A DNA stretch of 64,000 nt. It comes from JAWKWH01 sp041397625. GTDB taxonomy: Bacteria > Pseudomonadota > Alphaproteobacteria > Rhizobiales > Rhizobiaceae. The notes under the pieces are model-generated. The model was given only the letters and a program-made list of their open reading frames with translations. It did no database searches and was not told where the DNA came from. The translations under genes and the position numbers were made by a program. This document shows, piece after piece, positions 8,686 to 15,540 of this stretch. Where the stretch lies: NCBI GenBank assembly GCA_041397625.1, contig JAWKWH010000003.1, positions 310,001 to 374,000 of the forward strand. Direction: 5' to 3'. Numbering within the stretch: the stretch's first letter is position 1; every line of letters starts with the position of its first letter.

Positions 8686-9396
8686 ATGTCGATCTGGACC
8701 CGCATAGGCGACTTTGTCTCGCAGGTTTCCACCGGGGCGTTCTCCAGCGTTATCGAGGCGGTGCGCACCGTGTTCGAGGGCGATCCGGAAACGCGCCGCC
8801 GCGTGGCGTTTTCCATCGCCATGATCGCGCTTTCGGCCAAGATGGCCAAGGCCGACGGGGTGGTGACACCCGACGAGGTCAAAGCCTTCCAGGAGATATT
8901 CGAGGTACCGGCGGCCGATTCGGCCCATGTGGCGCGGCTCTACAATCTCGCCAAGTCGGACGTCGCCGGCTACGAACTCTACGCCGAACGGCTGGCGCGG
9001 CTTTGCGGCTCGGGCAAGCCCAATTGCGCCATGCTCGAGGACATCCTCGACGGACTGTTCCACATCGCCAAGGCCGACGGTGTGGTGCATGAGCGCGAAC
9101 TGTATTTCCTGCAGCGCGTGGCGGCGATCTTCGGCTTCGACGAAGTGCATTTCAACCGCATCGCCGCGCGCCACGCACTGACCGCGGGCGACGACCCCTA
9201 CATGGTGCTCGGCCTCAGGCCCGATGCACCGTTCGAGGAGGTGCGTCGGCGTTATCGCGAGTTGGTCAAAGACAACCATCCCGACCGGCTGATCGCCCGC
9301 GGCGTGCCAGAGGAGTTCCACGCCATCGCCAATGAACGCCTGGCGGCGATCAATGCCGCCTACCGGGCGATCGGCGCCGAAGCGAAGGCGCTATGA
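8686..9396 (+). CDS. TerB-J domain protein (DjlA-like co-chaperone)
   Basis: 236 residues. A TerB-like all-helical domain spans about 40-150 (two repeats of the AKADGVV..EV pattern, at AKADGVVTPDEVKAF and AKADGVVHERELYFL). It is followed by a J domain at about 165-232 with the diagnostic HPD tripeptide in VKDNHPDRL. E. coli DjlA has the same order but begins with a membrane anchor; none is seen here, so this form is probably cytosolic or peripheral. J domains stimulate the ATPase of DnaK. The stop overlaps the start of the amidase gene by 4 nt (ATGA), implying co-translation, a pairing that links chaperone recruitment to envelope stress. Confidence 0.9.
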   Translation: MSIWTRIGDFVSQVSTGAFSSVIEAVRTVFEGDPETRRRVAFSIAMIALSAKMAKADGVVTPDEVKAFQEIFEVPAADSAHVARLYNLAKSDVAGYELYAERLARLCGSGKPNCAMLEDILDGLFHIAKADGVVHERELYFLQRVAAIFGFDEVHFNRIAARHALTAGDDPYMVLGLRPDAPFEEVRRRYRELVKDNHPDRLIARGVPEEFHAIANERLAAINAAYRAIGAEAKAL

Positions 9397-10157
9397 GCGG
9401 ATTTGCCGCCGACCATCCCGGCGCAGATGTCAGGGTTTCGCCCAATTTCGGTCCGCGTCGTGGCGGCGCCAGACCGTCGATTATCCTGCTTCACTACACC
9501 GGCATGACAAGCGGCGCGGCGGCCGAGGCGTGGCTTTGCAACCCTCAATCGGAAGTCTCCAGCCATTATGTCGTGCATGAGGACGGACGTATCGTGCAAT
9601 TGGTGCGCGAGGCCGAGCGCGCCTGGCATGCGGGCCAGGGGTCGTGGCAGGGCAATTCGGACGTCAATTCGGCCTCGATCGGCATCGAGATCGTCAATCC
9701 CGGCCACGAATTCGGCTATCCGGATTTTCCCGACGCGCAGGTCGAGGGGGTGATCGCGCTCTGCAAGGGCATCATCGCCCGCCATCCCGTCCGGCCGGAG
9801 ATGGTGCTGGCGCATTCCGATACCGCGCCCGGCCGCAAGGTCGACCCGGGCGAGAAGTTTCCCTGGCGGCGGCTGGCCGAAGCCGGCGTCGGCCACCATG
9901 TCGAGGCGGCGGCCGGTCGGGGCGGCGAAGCGCTTGGCCCGGGAAGCCGGGGGCGGGCCATCGAGGCGCTGCAATCGATGCTGGCGCTCTATGGCTACGG
10001 GCTGGAGATCACCGGCATCTATGACGAGCGCACACGCGCCGTGGTCGAGGCTTTCCAGCGCCATTTCCGTCCCGAACGCATCGACGGCCAGGCCGACGAC
10101 GCGACGGTGGAGACGTTGCGGGCGCTGCTTTCCGCGCTTCCCGACCCGGTCGACTGA
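9393..10157 (+). CDS. N-acetylmuramoyl-L-alanine amidase (AmpD type) with PG-binding domain
   Basis: 254 residues. The amidase_2 fold occupies about 15-165. Zinc ligands are seen as His in ILLHYTGM (about 32) and in the terminal motif HSDTAPGRKVDPGEKFPW (about 145-162), with SSHYVVHEDG between. A peptidoglycan_binding_1 domain follows (about 185-245: IEALQSMLALYGYGLEITG). It cleaves the bond between MurNAc or anhydroMurNAc and the stem peptide, in cell-wall turnover and recycling. There is no signal peptide, as in cytosolic AmpD, although a wall-binding domain is present. It overlaps the TerB/J gene by 4 nt. AmpD activity often influences beta-lactamase induction. Confidence 0.93.
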   Translation: MSGFAADHPGADVRVSPNFGPRRGGARPSIILLHYTGMTSGAAAEAWLCNPQSEVSSHYVVHEDGRIVQLVREAERAWHAGQGSWQGNSDVNSASIGIEIVNPGHEFGYPDFPDAQVEGVIALCKGIIARHPVRPEMVLAHSDTAPGRKVDPGEKFPWRRLAEAGVGHHVEAAAGRGGEALGPGSRGRAIEALQSMLALYGYGLEITGIYDERTRAVVEAFQRHFRPERIDGQADDATVETLRALLSALPDPVD

Positions 10158-10351
10158 CCGGCAGATCGTGCGGGCTGTCGGCACCGCTGTAACATTTCGT
10201 CACGCAAAGTGACTTGCAGGGACATATTGTTGTGCGCTTATCCGTATTTAGCGGCGGTTGTGCAAGGTGACGTTGCGCCGTTCGGGGCAAGTCGCTGGAG
10301 TTGAGACCAGTGCGGTTGGGGAACCGCACAACCGTTGAGTTCAATGCATAC

Positions 10352-11428
10352 ATGAAAACAAAATCCACGCTTGCCCTGGTCTTGGTGCTGGGCATGTCCG
10401 CCGTTGGAGGGTCCGCCCAGGAGGCGCCTAATTCGGCTTTTCCGTCATCATTCACTACCGGTTCCGATACGGGCGCGTTTCGCGGCGGCCTTGTCCAGCG
10501 TACCGCCGGATACGAGGCTGATCGGGGCCGGCTTTTTGTCAGGCGCGACGTCGAACGCAAAACCGCCAAGGCCGACACAAGCCGGCTGACGGTGTTCCAG
10601 CGTATCGGGCGTTATTTCCGCTCGAACGCAGCACCCGTCGATCATCGCAGCGCACCGGCGAAGGTGCGCGCGGAAAGAAAGGCCAAGTCGTCCAAATCGC
10701 GGTTTCGCGGCGAGGAACGGCTGGCCTACGTGTTCGCGCCGGGTTTGGACGATTTGCGCGCGGCGGCCGGCGGCAGGGCGGACCGCAAGTCCGACCGGCT
10801 GGCGAAGAAGGCCGACAGGCGGCGTGCCCGGCTCGAAGCCAAGAGGCGCGAAACCGCGAAGACGGCGCAGCAGAGAACCGCGCGATCGCTTGACGATCGC
10901 GGCAGTTTCCAGATCGCCGCCAGGATCGAGCACCGCCGTCTCGACGAACGCGCGCAGGCCAACCTGACCGCGCGCATGGGTCCGGACCGTGGCGCCGGCG
11001 GTCGCATCGGCCAGTTGCTGGCGAAGGTCCACGTCAACAAGCCGGTGACCAGCAATCGCAAATACGGTCTCCTGGTCGACCGTTACGCGCGTGCATACGG
11101 CGTGCCAGTCGAACTTGCCCACGCCGTGATCAAGGTGGAGAGCAACTATCGGGTCGACGCGCGCGGCAGCGCCGGTGAAATCGGCCTCATGCAGATCAAG
11201 CCGTCGACGGCGCGCATGATGGGCTATTCAGGCTCGGTCAAGGCCCTCTACGATCCGGAAAACAACATCAAATACGGCATGGCCTACCTCGCCAAGGCGC
11301 ACAAGCTCGGCGGCGGATCCACCTGCGGTACGATCCTGAAATACAATGCCGGGCATGGCGCCAAGCGCATGAACCCGGTCTCGGCGCGCTACTGCGCGAA
11401 GGTCAAGAGGCACCTGCGGGGGATCTAG
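10352..11428 (+). CDS. Lytic transglycosylase, SLT domain, secreted
   Basis: 358 residues. A signal peptide (MKTKSTLALVLVLGMSAVGG, likely cut after SAQ) is followed by about 200 residues of low-complexity, Arg/Lys/Ala-rich sequence. The C-terminal SLT/goose-lysozyme-like domain spans about 235-358. The catalytic Glu is in HAVIKVESNY, with GEIGLMQIKPSTARMMGY, the lysozyme-like core, and YNAGHG. It cuts the MurNAc-GlcNAc bond to give 1,6-anhydroMurNAc products. The start at 10352 is preferred because it begins the signal peptide; an upstream in-frame start gives a non-signal leader. The highly basic linker is unusual and could hold the enzyme to acidic wall or membrane polymers. Confidence 0.9.
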   Translation: MKTKSTLALVLVLGMSAVGGSAQEAPNSAFPSSFTTGSDTGAFRGGLVQRTAGYEADRGRLFVRRDVERKTAKADTSRLTVFQRIGRYFRSNAAPVDHRSAPAKVRAERKAKSSKSRFRGEERLAYVFAPGLDDLRAAAGGRADRKSDRLAKKADRRRARLEAKRRETAKTAQQRTARSLDDRGSFQIAARIEHRRLDERAQANLTARMGPDRGAGGRIGQLLAKVHVNKPVTSNRKYGLLVDRYARAYGVPVELAHAVIKVESNYRVDARGSAGEIGLMQIKPSTARMMGYSGSVKALYDPENNIKYGMAYLAKAHKLGGGSTCGTILKYNAGHGAKRMNPVSARYCAKVKRHLRGI

Positions 11429-11580
11429 CCCGGCGCTAGACGCAGGTCGCCGTCCCGCTCGGGTCGGAGCCGGAAGCAGGAGCCGGCTGCCGCCTGAATG
11501 GTTCATCCTGCTCCCGCTATGCTCTAAGCTGTCTTGCGCGGCACGGATTCGCCAGGCCGTCGCAAAGGGGGCAGGGTGCC

Positions 11581-12753
11581 ATGCTGAAGAAAATCATCAT
11601 CGCGATCATCGTTCTCGCCGTCGTCGGCGCGGCCGGCTTCTTCATCTTCGCGCCCGGCATCGTCGACCGCCAGCAGAACGTGGTGGAAGCCATGGAGTTC
11701 GCGCCCGTCGACGACGAGTTGCGCGAATTCCACGAGACACTGTTCATCGCCGACCTGCACGCCGACACGCTGCTGTGGAAACGCGACTTTCTCGATCGCA
11801 ACGACCAGGGCCATGTCGACCTGCCGCGCATGGTCGAGGGCAATCTGGCGCTGCAGGTGTTCACCACCGTCACCAAGACGCCGGCCGGCCTCAACTACGA
11901 CCGCAACGAAGCGGATGCGCGCGACAACATCACCCTGCTGGCGTTCGGCCAGCTATGGCCGTTGCGCACCTGGTTCAACCTCACCGAACGAGCGCTTTAC
12001 CAGGCGTCGCGCCTGACCGAGGCGGCCGAGCGCGTGCCCGTGCGGCTGATGGTCATTCGCAACGTCGCCGATCTGGCGCGGCTCACCGCACGGCGGGAGG
12101 CCGGCGAATCCGTCGTCGGCGGGTTGCTCGGCACCGAGGGATCGCACGCGCTGGAGGGCGACCTTGCCAATATCGACCGGCTCTATGATGCCGGTTTCCG
12201 CATGATGAGCCTGCAGCATTTCTTCGACAACGAGCTCGGCGGCTCGCTGCACGGCGTCGCCAATGAGGGCCTGACCGAGTTCGGCCGCCAGGTGGTGCGG
12301 CGCATCGAGGAGAAATCGATCCTGCTCGACGTGTCGCATTCCTCCGAGCAGGTCGTGCGCGACACGCTCGACATCGCCAAGCGACCGCTGATCGTCAGCC
12401 ATACCGGCACGCACGGCAATTGTCCGTCGAAACGCAACATCTCCGACGAATTGATGAAGCAGGTCGCTGACAAGGGCGGGCTGATCGGCATCGGCTACTG
12501 GGAGGCGGCGGTGTGCGACACCACGCCGGCCGGCGTCGCCAAGGCGCTGATCGACGCCGTGGCGCTGCTCGGCGAGGACCATGTCGGGCTCGGCTCCGAC
12601 TATGACGGCGCGGTGACGACCAGGTTCGACGTTTCGCAACTGGTGCAGATCACCGCCGAACTGCGCCGCCAGGGCATGGCCGACGCGGTGATCGCCAAGG
12701 TAATGGGCGGCAACCAGCGCAACTTCTTCCTCAAATACCTGCCGGCCGGCTGA
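11581..12753 (+). CDS. Membrane-anchored M19 (renal-type) dipeptidase
   Basis: 390 residues. An N-terminal uncleaved anchor (about residues 4-24, very hydrophobic) places the enzyme on the periplasmic face. Zinc-site motifs of peptidase M19 follow: FIADLHADTLLW (HxD), GLLGTEGSHALEG (bridging Glu), DVSHSSEQVV and IVSHTGTHGN (His ligands), and GLGSDYDGAV (Asp). These enzymes hydrolyse a wide range of dipeptides, some with D-residues. With the amidase and the transglycosylase upstream, a role in trimming wall-derived peptides is possible but not shown. GGGGGCAGGG lies just before the ATG. It converges on aqpS with only 3 nt between the stops. Confidence 0.92.
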   Translation: MLKKIIIAIIVLAVVGAAGFFIFAPGIVDRQQNVVEAMEFAPVDDELREFHETLFIADLHADTLLWKRDFLDRNDQGHVDLPRMVEGNLALQVFTTVTKTPAGLNYDRNEADARDNITLLAFGQLWPLRTWFNLTERALYQASRLTEAAERVPVRLMVIRNVADLARLTARREAGESVVGGLLGTEGSHALEGDLANIDRLYDAGFRMMSLQHFFDNELGGSLHGVANEGLTEFGRQVVRRIEEKSILLDVSHSSEQVVRDTLDIAKRPLIVSHTGTHGNCPSKRNISDELMKQVADKGGLIGIGYWEAAVCDTTPAGVAKALIDAVALLGEDHVGLGSDYDGAVTTRFDVSQLVQITAELRRQGMADAVIAKVMGGNQRNFFLKYLPAG

Positions 12754-12756
12754 CGG

Positions 12757-13452
12757 CTAGTCCGTTTCCCCGGCAAGCGCGCCCTGGGTCTCCGGCTCCA
12801 CCAGCCAGCCGCAGACCGCCCAGGCGATCGCGGCGCCGACAAGCTGGGCGGCGATGAAGGCGGGCACGTGGCCGGGCATGATGCCGGAAAACGTGTCAGA
12901 CATGCCGCGGGCGATGGTGACGGCCGGATTGGCGAACGATGTCGAGGCGGTGAACCAGTAGGCGGCGGTGATGTAGAGGCCGACGGCCATCGCCACCGCG
13001 TCGGGCTTGGCCCGCAAGGTCGCAAGAATGGTGAAGACGAGGCCGAAGGTGGCGACGCTTTCGGCAAACCATTGCGGCGGGCCGGTGCGGGCGGTGGTCG
13101 AGAACTGGATGAGCGCCTCGTCGAACATCAGGTGCGCCGCCCAGACGCCGGCGATGCCACCCGCCACCTGAACGGCGACATAGGCTGCCGCCAGCGCTGC
13201 CCGAATTTCGCGGCGGAGCAGGAACGCCATGGTGACGGCGGGGTTGAAATGGGCTCCCGACAGCGGCCCCAGCATGGTGATCAGCACGACGAGGATCGCA
13301 CCGGTGGGAATGGTGTTGCCGAGCAGCGCGATGGCGACATTGCCGCCGGCAAGCCGCTCGGCCATGATGCCCGAGCCGACCACCGTCGCCAGCAGGAAAC
13401 CGGTACCAATGGCCTCGGCCGCCAGCCGGCGGGCCGGATCGGCGGCGCTCAA
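12757..13452 (-). CDS. aqpS: Aquaglyceroporin AqpS, arsenite channel
   Basis: 231 residues, six membrane segments and two NPA boxes: HFNPAVTMAF in the first half and FANPAVTIARGMSDTFSGI in the second. The second matches the arsenic-operon type of MIP channel. The start is a TTG at 13452 whose TTGA overlaps the arsC stop, giving a length close to Sinorhizobium meliloti AqpS (about 233); the frame stays open further upstream but that part reads as the arsC shadow. In the rhizobial route, ArsC reduces arsenate and AqpS lets arsenite leave down its gradient, so no ArsB or Acr3 pump is needed. Third gene of the arsR-arsC-aqpS operon. Confidence 0.9.
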   Translation of the reverse strand: MSAADPARRLAAEAIGTGFLLATVVGSGIMAERLAGGNVAIALLGNTIPTGAILVVLITMLGPLSGAHFNPAVTMAFLLRREIRAALAAAYVAVQVAGGIAGVWAAHLMFDEALIQFSTTARTGPPQWFAESVATFGLVFTILATLRAKPDAVAMAVGLYITAAYWFTASTSFANPAVTIARGMSDTFSGIMPGHVPAFIAAQLVGAAIAWAVCGWLVEPETQGALAGETD

Positions 13453-13946
13453 TCCTTCCTCCCGATCTCGTCGAGCCGCCTTTGCAGCGACAGCTTGTCG
13501 ATGCTCGCCAGCGGCAGCGAGGTGAAGATCGATATGCGGTTGTCGAGCATCCGATAGGCCTCGGAGAAGGCCAGCGCCTTCTCGGCGTCCGAACCGGTGG
13601 CCGCGACGGGGTCTGGCACGCCCCAATGCGCCGACATCGGCTGGCCGGGCCAGACCGGACAGGCCTCGTTTGCCGCGTTGTCGCAGACGGTGAAGACGAA
13701 ATCGAGCTCGGGCGCGCCGGGCCTGGCGAATTCGTCCCAGCTCTTGGAGCGGGCGAAACCGGTGTCGTGGTTCATGCGCTTGAGCAGTTCAAGCGTCAGC
13801 GGATGCACCTCTCCCTTGGGGTCGGAACCGGCCGAATGGGCGATGAAGCGGCCCTGGCCGTGACGGTTCATCAGCGCCTCGGCGATGATCGAGCGGGCGG
13901 AATTGCCGGTACAGAGAAACAGGACGTTGTAGATGTGGCCGGGCAT
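13449..13946 (-). CDS. arsC: Arsenate reductase, LMW-PTPase fold
   Basis: 165 residues. The P-loop C-X5-R is LCTGNSARS, with catalytic Cys12 and Arg18; the general-acid Asp is Asp112 in WGVPDP. Two further cysteines, Cys88 and Cys96 in VCDNAANEACP, are placed like the redox pair of thioredoxin-coupled ArsC. It reduces arsenate to arsenite in the cytoplasm. It sits 17 nt downstream of arsR and overlaps aqpS by 4 nt, so the three are one transcript. Confidence 0.93.
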   Translation of the reverse strand: MPGHIYNVLFLCTGNSARSIIAEALMNRHGQGRFIAHSAGSDPKGEVHPLTLELLKRMNHDTGFARSKSWDEFARPGAPELDFVFTVCDNAANEACPVWPGQPMSAHWGVPDPVAATGSDAEKALAFSEAYRMLDNRISIFTSLPLASIDKLSLQRRLDEIGRKD

Positions 13947-13963
13947 GATCTTCTCCTCTGGAG

Positions 13964-14293
13964 CTAGCTACATGCGATTTCATCGATGAGCGGTTGGCAG
14001 ATCTCCGGCCGTCCGCCGCAGCAATCCTCCATCAGGTAGGCGAGGAGGCCGCGAAGCGCGTCGAAATCGGCAAAATAGCGGATCGAGCGGCCGCGGCGCT
14101 CGTTGCGCACCAGGCCGGCGTTCAAAAGGATGGCGAGGTTGGTCGACATGGTGTTCTGGCGCACGCCGAGCCGCCTGCCGATGTCGCCGGCGGCCATGCC
14201 GTCGGCGCCGGAACGCACCAAAAGGCGGAAGACGTCGAGGCGCGTTTCCTGCGCCAGCGCGGCCATCGTCGTGAGTGCGGTTTTTCCATCCAT
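13964..14293 (-). CDS. arsR: ArsR-family arsenic-responsive repressor
   Basis: 109 residues, a winged-helix ArsR/SmtB protein. The DNA-binding helix region is DIGRRLGVRQNTMSTNLAIL (about 37-56) and the wing is RNERRGRSIRYF. Metalloid-binding cysteines are not in the classic position of the recognition helix. Instead Cys91, Cys92, Cys99 and Cys108 cluster at the C-terminus (DCCGGRPEIC), a layout known from other proteobacterial ArsR subtypes. First gene of arsR-arsC-aqpS. No start codon alternative gives a better fit. An imperfect inverted repeat overlaps the start region, consistent with self-repression released by arsenite. Confidence 0.93.
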   Translation of the reverse strand: MDGKTALTTMAALAQETRLDVFRLLVRSGADGMAAGDIGRRLGVRQNTMSTNLAILLNAGLVRNERRGRSIRYFADFDALRGLLAYLMEDCCGGRPEICQPLIDEIACS

Positions 14294-14314
14294 ATATCAT
14301 GATGCTCCGATATG
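14291..14314 (-). promoter_or_regulatory. Candidate ArsR operator
   Basis: The stretch CATATATC, 10 nt, then GATATG forms an imperfect inverted repeat at and just upstream of the arsR start, with an inner ATCATGAT palindrome (14296-14303). ArsR operators are AT-rich inverted repeats near the -10 region. The fit is suggestive only. Confidence 0.4.
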
Positions 14315-14401
14315 CCGTCTTCTACCGGTTCCATGTTACACTTCGATGACAGCGGCCGGCGGCAGGTGTGGATATGCCGGATCGCATGAAGGGAAGGTGC
14401 C

Positions 14402-14701
14402 ATGTCCGTCGTCAGGGTGTTTCAGGTCGAAACCCATCCGGGCAAGGAGGCCGAGTTCGAGGCCTTCTTCCGCGAAACGGTGATGCCGCTGATGAGATCG
14501 CGGCCCGGTATCGAGCAGCTCGTGTTCGGCCTGCCGCGGCCGGAAACGCCGGGCCGTTTCTGCATCGTCATGGTGTGGAAGGACCTCGAGGCGATGAAGG
14601 CCTTCGTCGGCGAGGAGTGGCAGAACCCGCACATCCTGCCCGAGGAGGCGGCGCTGATCGCCGACCGCTCGATCCGCCACTACGAACTGGCGGAGGGCTG
14701 A
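14402..14701 (+). CDS. ABM-domain (dimeric alpha/beta barrel) monooxygenase-like protein
   Basis: 99 residues, one antibiotic biosynthesis monooxygenase-type ferredoxin-like fold: MSVVRVFQVETHPGKEAEFEAFF starts the first beta-alpha unit, a central PRPETPGRFCIVMVWKDLEAMKAF follows, and the end is IADRSIRHYEL. Such small proteins dimerise. They include quinol monooxygenases and haem-degrading enzymes, but many have no known activity. A strong GAAGGGAAGG lies upstream of the ATG. The next gene begins 3 nt after the stop, so the pair is probably co-transcribed. Confidence 0.75.
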   Translation: MSVVRVFQVETHPGKEAEFEAFFRETVMPLMRSRPGIEQLVFGLPRPETPGRFCIVMVWKDLEAMKAFVGEEWQNPHILPEEAALIADRSIRHYELAEG

Positions 14702-14704
14702 CCG

Positions 14705-15442
14705 GTGGGTGCCGCGGCATTCGAGGAAATCCTGCGGCTGGTGATCAGGCACGGCTATTATGGTGACGATCCGGCGCCGCTTCGCGCGGTTCTCGTCGAC
14801 AGCCGGCTCGCATGGAGCGAAGGCATGCGGTTCAGGCCGGAGGCTGACGGCGTTTCCGTCTGGGTTACCGGCGATGCGGAACGGCCCGACAGCCTGGCGA
14901 TCGCGCTGATGCCCGAGACCCCGGAAACCTGGGCGGTGACGGCGGGATTTGCCGCTGGGGAGACACAGGCGTTCGACCTGCCGTTTATCGGCAAGGCTCG
15001 GGAGGCGGTCCGCATAGCCGATATCGGCGGCCGCAAGGTCGATATCCACGGACCGGCAAGACCCATGGCGACGATGAATTTCGGCCTGCCGCCAACCGGC
15101 GCCCGCCGGCTGGAGGTCCGGTTCGACGCGGTCGAGACAGGCTGGACCTATCACATCACCGGTTTCGAGCGGTTCGGCGCGCTGTCGGTCGTCGACCGGC
15201 TGGGCGAGATCGTGTTCGCCGCCATCGATGCACCGGCGCTACCGGACGGGCGGGCGGTCATGTCGTTTTGCGCCGATGCGCCGCTGGCACTGTCCGCCCG
15301 GCCGCAACCGCGTTTCGAATTGCGCGAAACCACCGGCACGGGCGTCGACACGTTGATCGCGGCGCTGCCGTCGGCGGGGACGACAATCCGCCCGATCGCC
15401 GGAGAACCGGGCTTCGTTTCCGATATTTACTTCAGCCTGTAG
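14705..15442 (+). CDS. Hypothetical protein coupled to ABM protein
   Basis: 245 residues beginning at GTG 14705, with GGAGGG about 9 nt upstream inside the end of the preceding gene. I do not recognise a family. It looks beta-rich and soluble, without signal peptide or membrane segment. The first part (ILRLVIRHGYYGDDPAPLRAVL) may be helical, followed by alternating short strands. There are few cysteines (one, near residue 183). The 3-nt spacing to the ABM-domain gene argues for joint expression. Confidence 0.7.
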   Translation: MGAAAFEEILRLVIRHGYYGDDPAPLRAVLVDSRLAWSEGMRFRPEADGVSVWVTGDAERPDSLAIALMPETPETWAVTAGFAAGETQAFDLPFIGKAREAVRIADIGGRKVDIHGPARPMATMNFGLPPTGARRLEVRFDAVETGWTYHITGFERFGALSVVDRLGEIVFAAIDAPALPDGRAVMSFCADAPLALSARPQPRFELRETTGTGVDTLIAALPSAGTTIRPIAGEPGFVSDIYFSL

Positions 15443-15540
15443 ACGTCTTCCCCGCCCCGATTTGCGCGTCGCAGAAGCTTCGCAATTGGGTTATAGTTTC
15501 ATCGATAATCACCACAATAACGACAAACAGGAGGCAGGCC

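Noticed and set aside
10199..10213. GTCAC-GCAAA-GTGAC inverted repeat after the amidase gene
   Set aside because: Only 5 bp with no T-run; too weak to call a terminator or operator.
11475..11512. AGCAGGA/TCCTGCT inverted repeat between transglycosylase and dipeptidase
   Set aside because: Long loop and no T-run; could be chance in G+C-rich DNA.
13453..13626. 58-codon N-terminal extension of the aquaglyceroporin
   Set aside because: The extension is the shadow of arsC in another frame; the TTG at 13452 overlapping the arsC stop gives a length like known AqpS.
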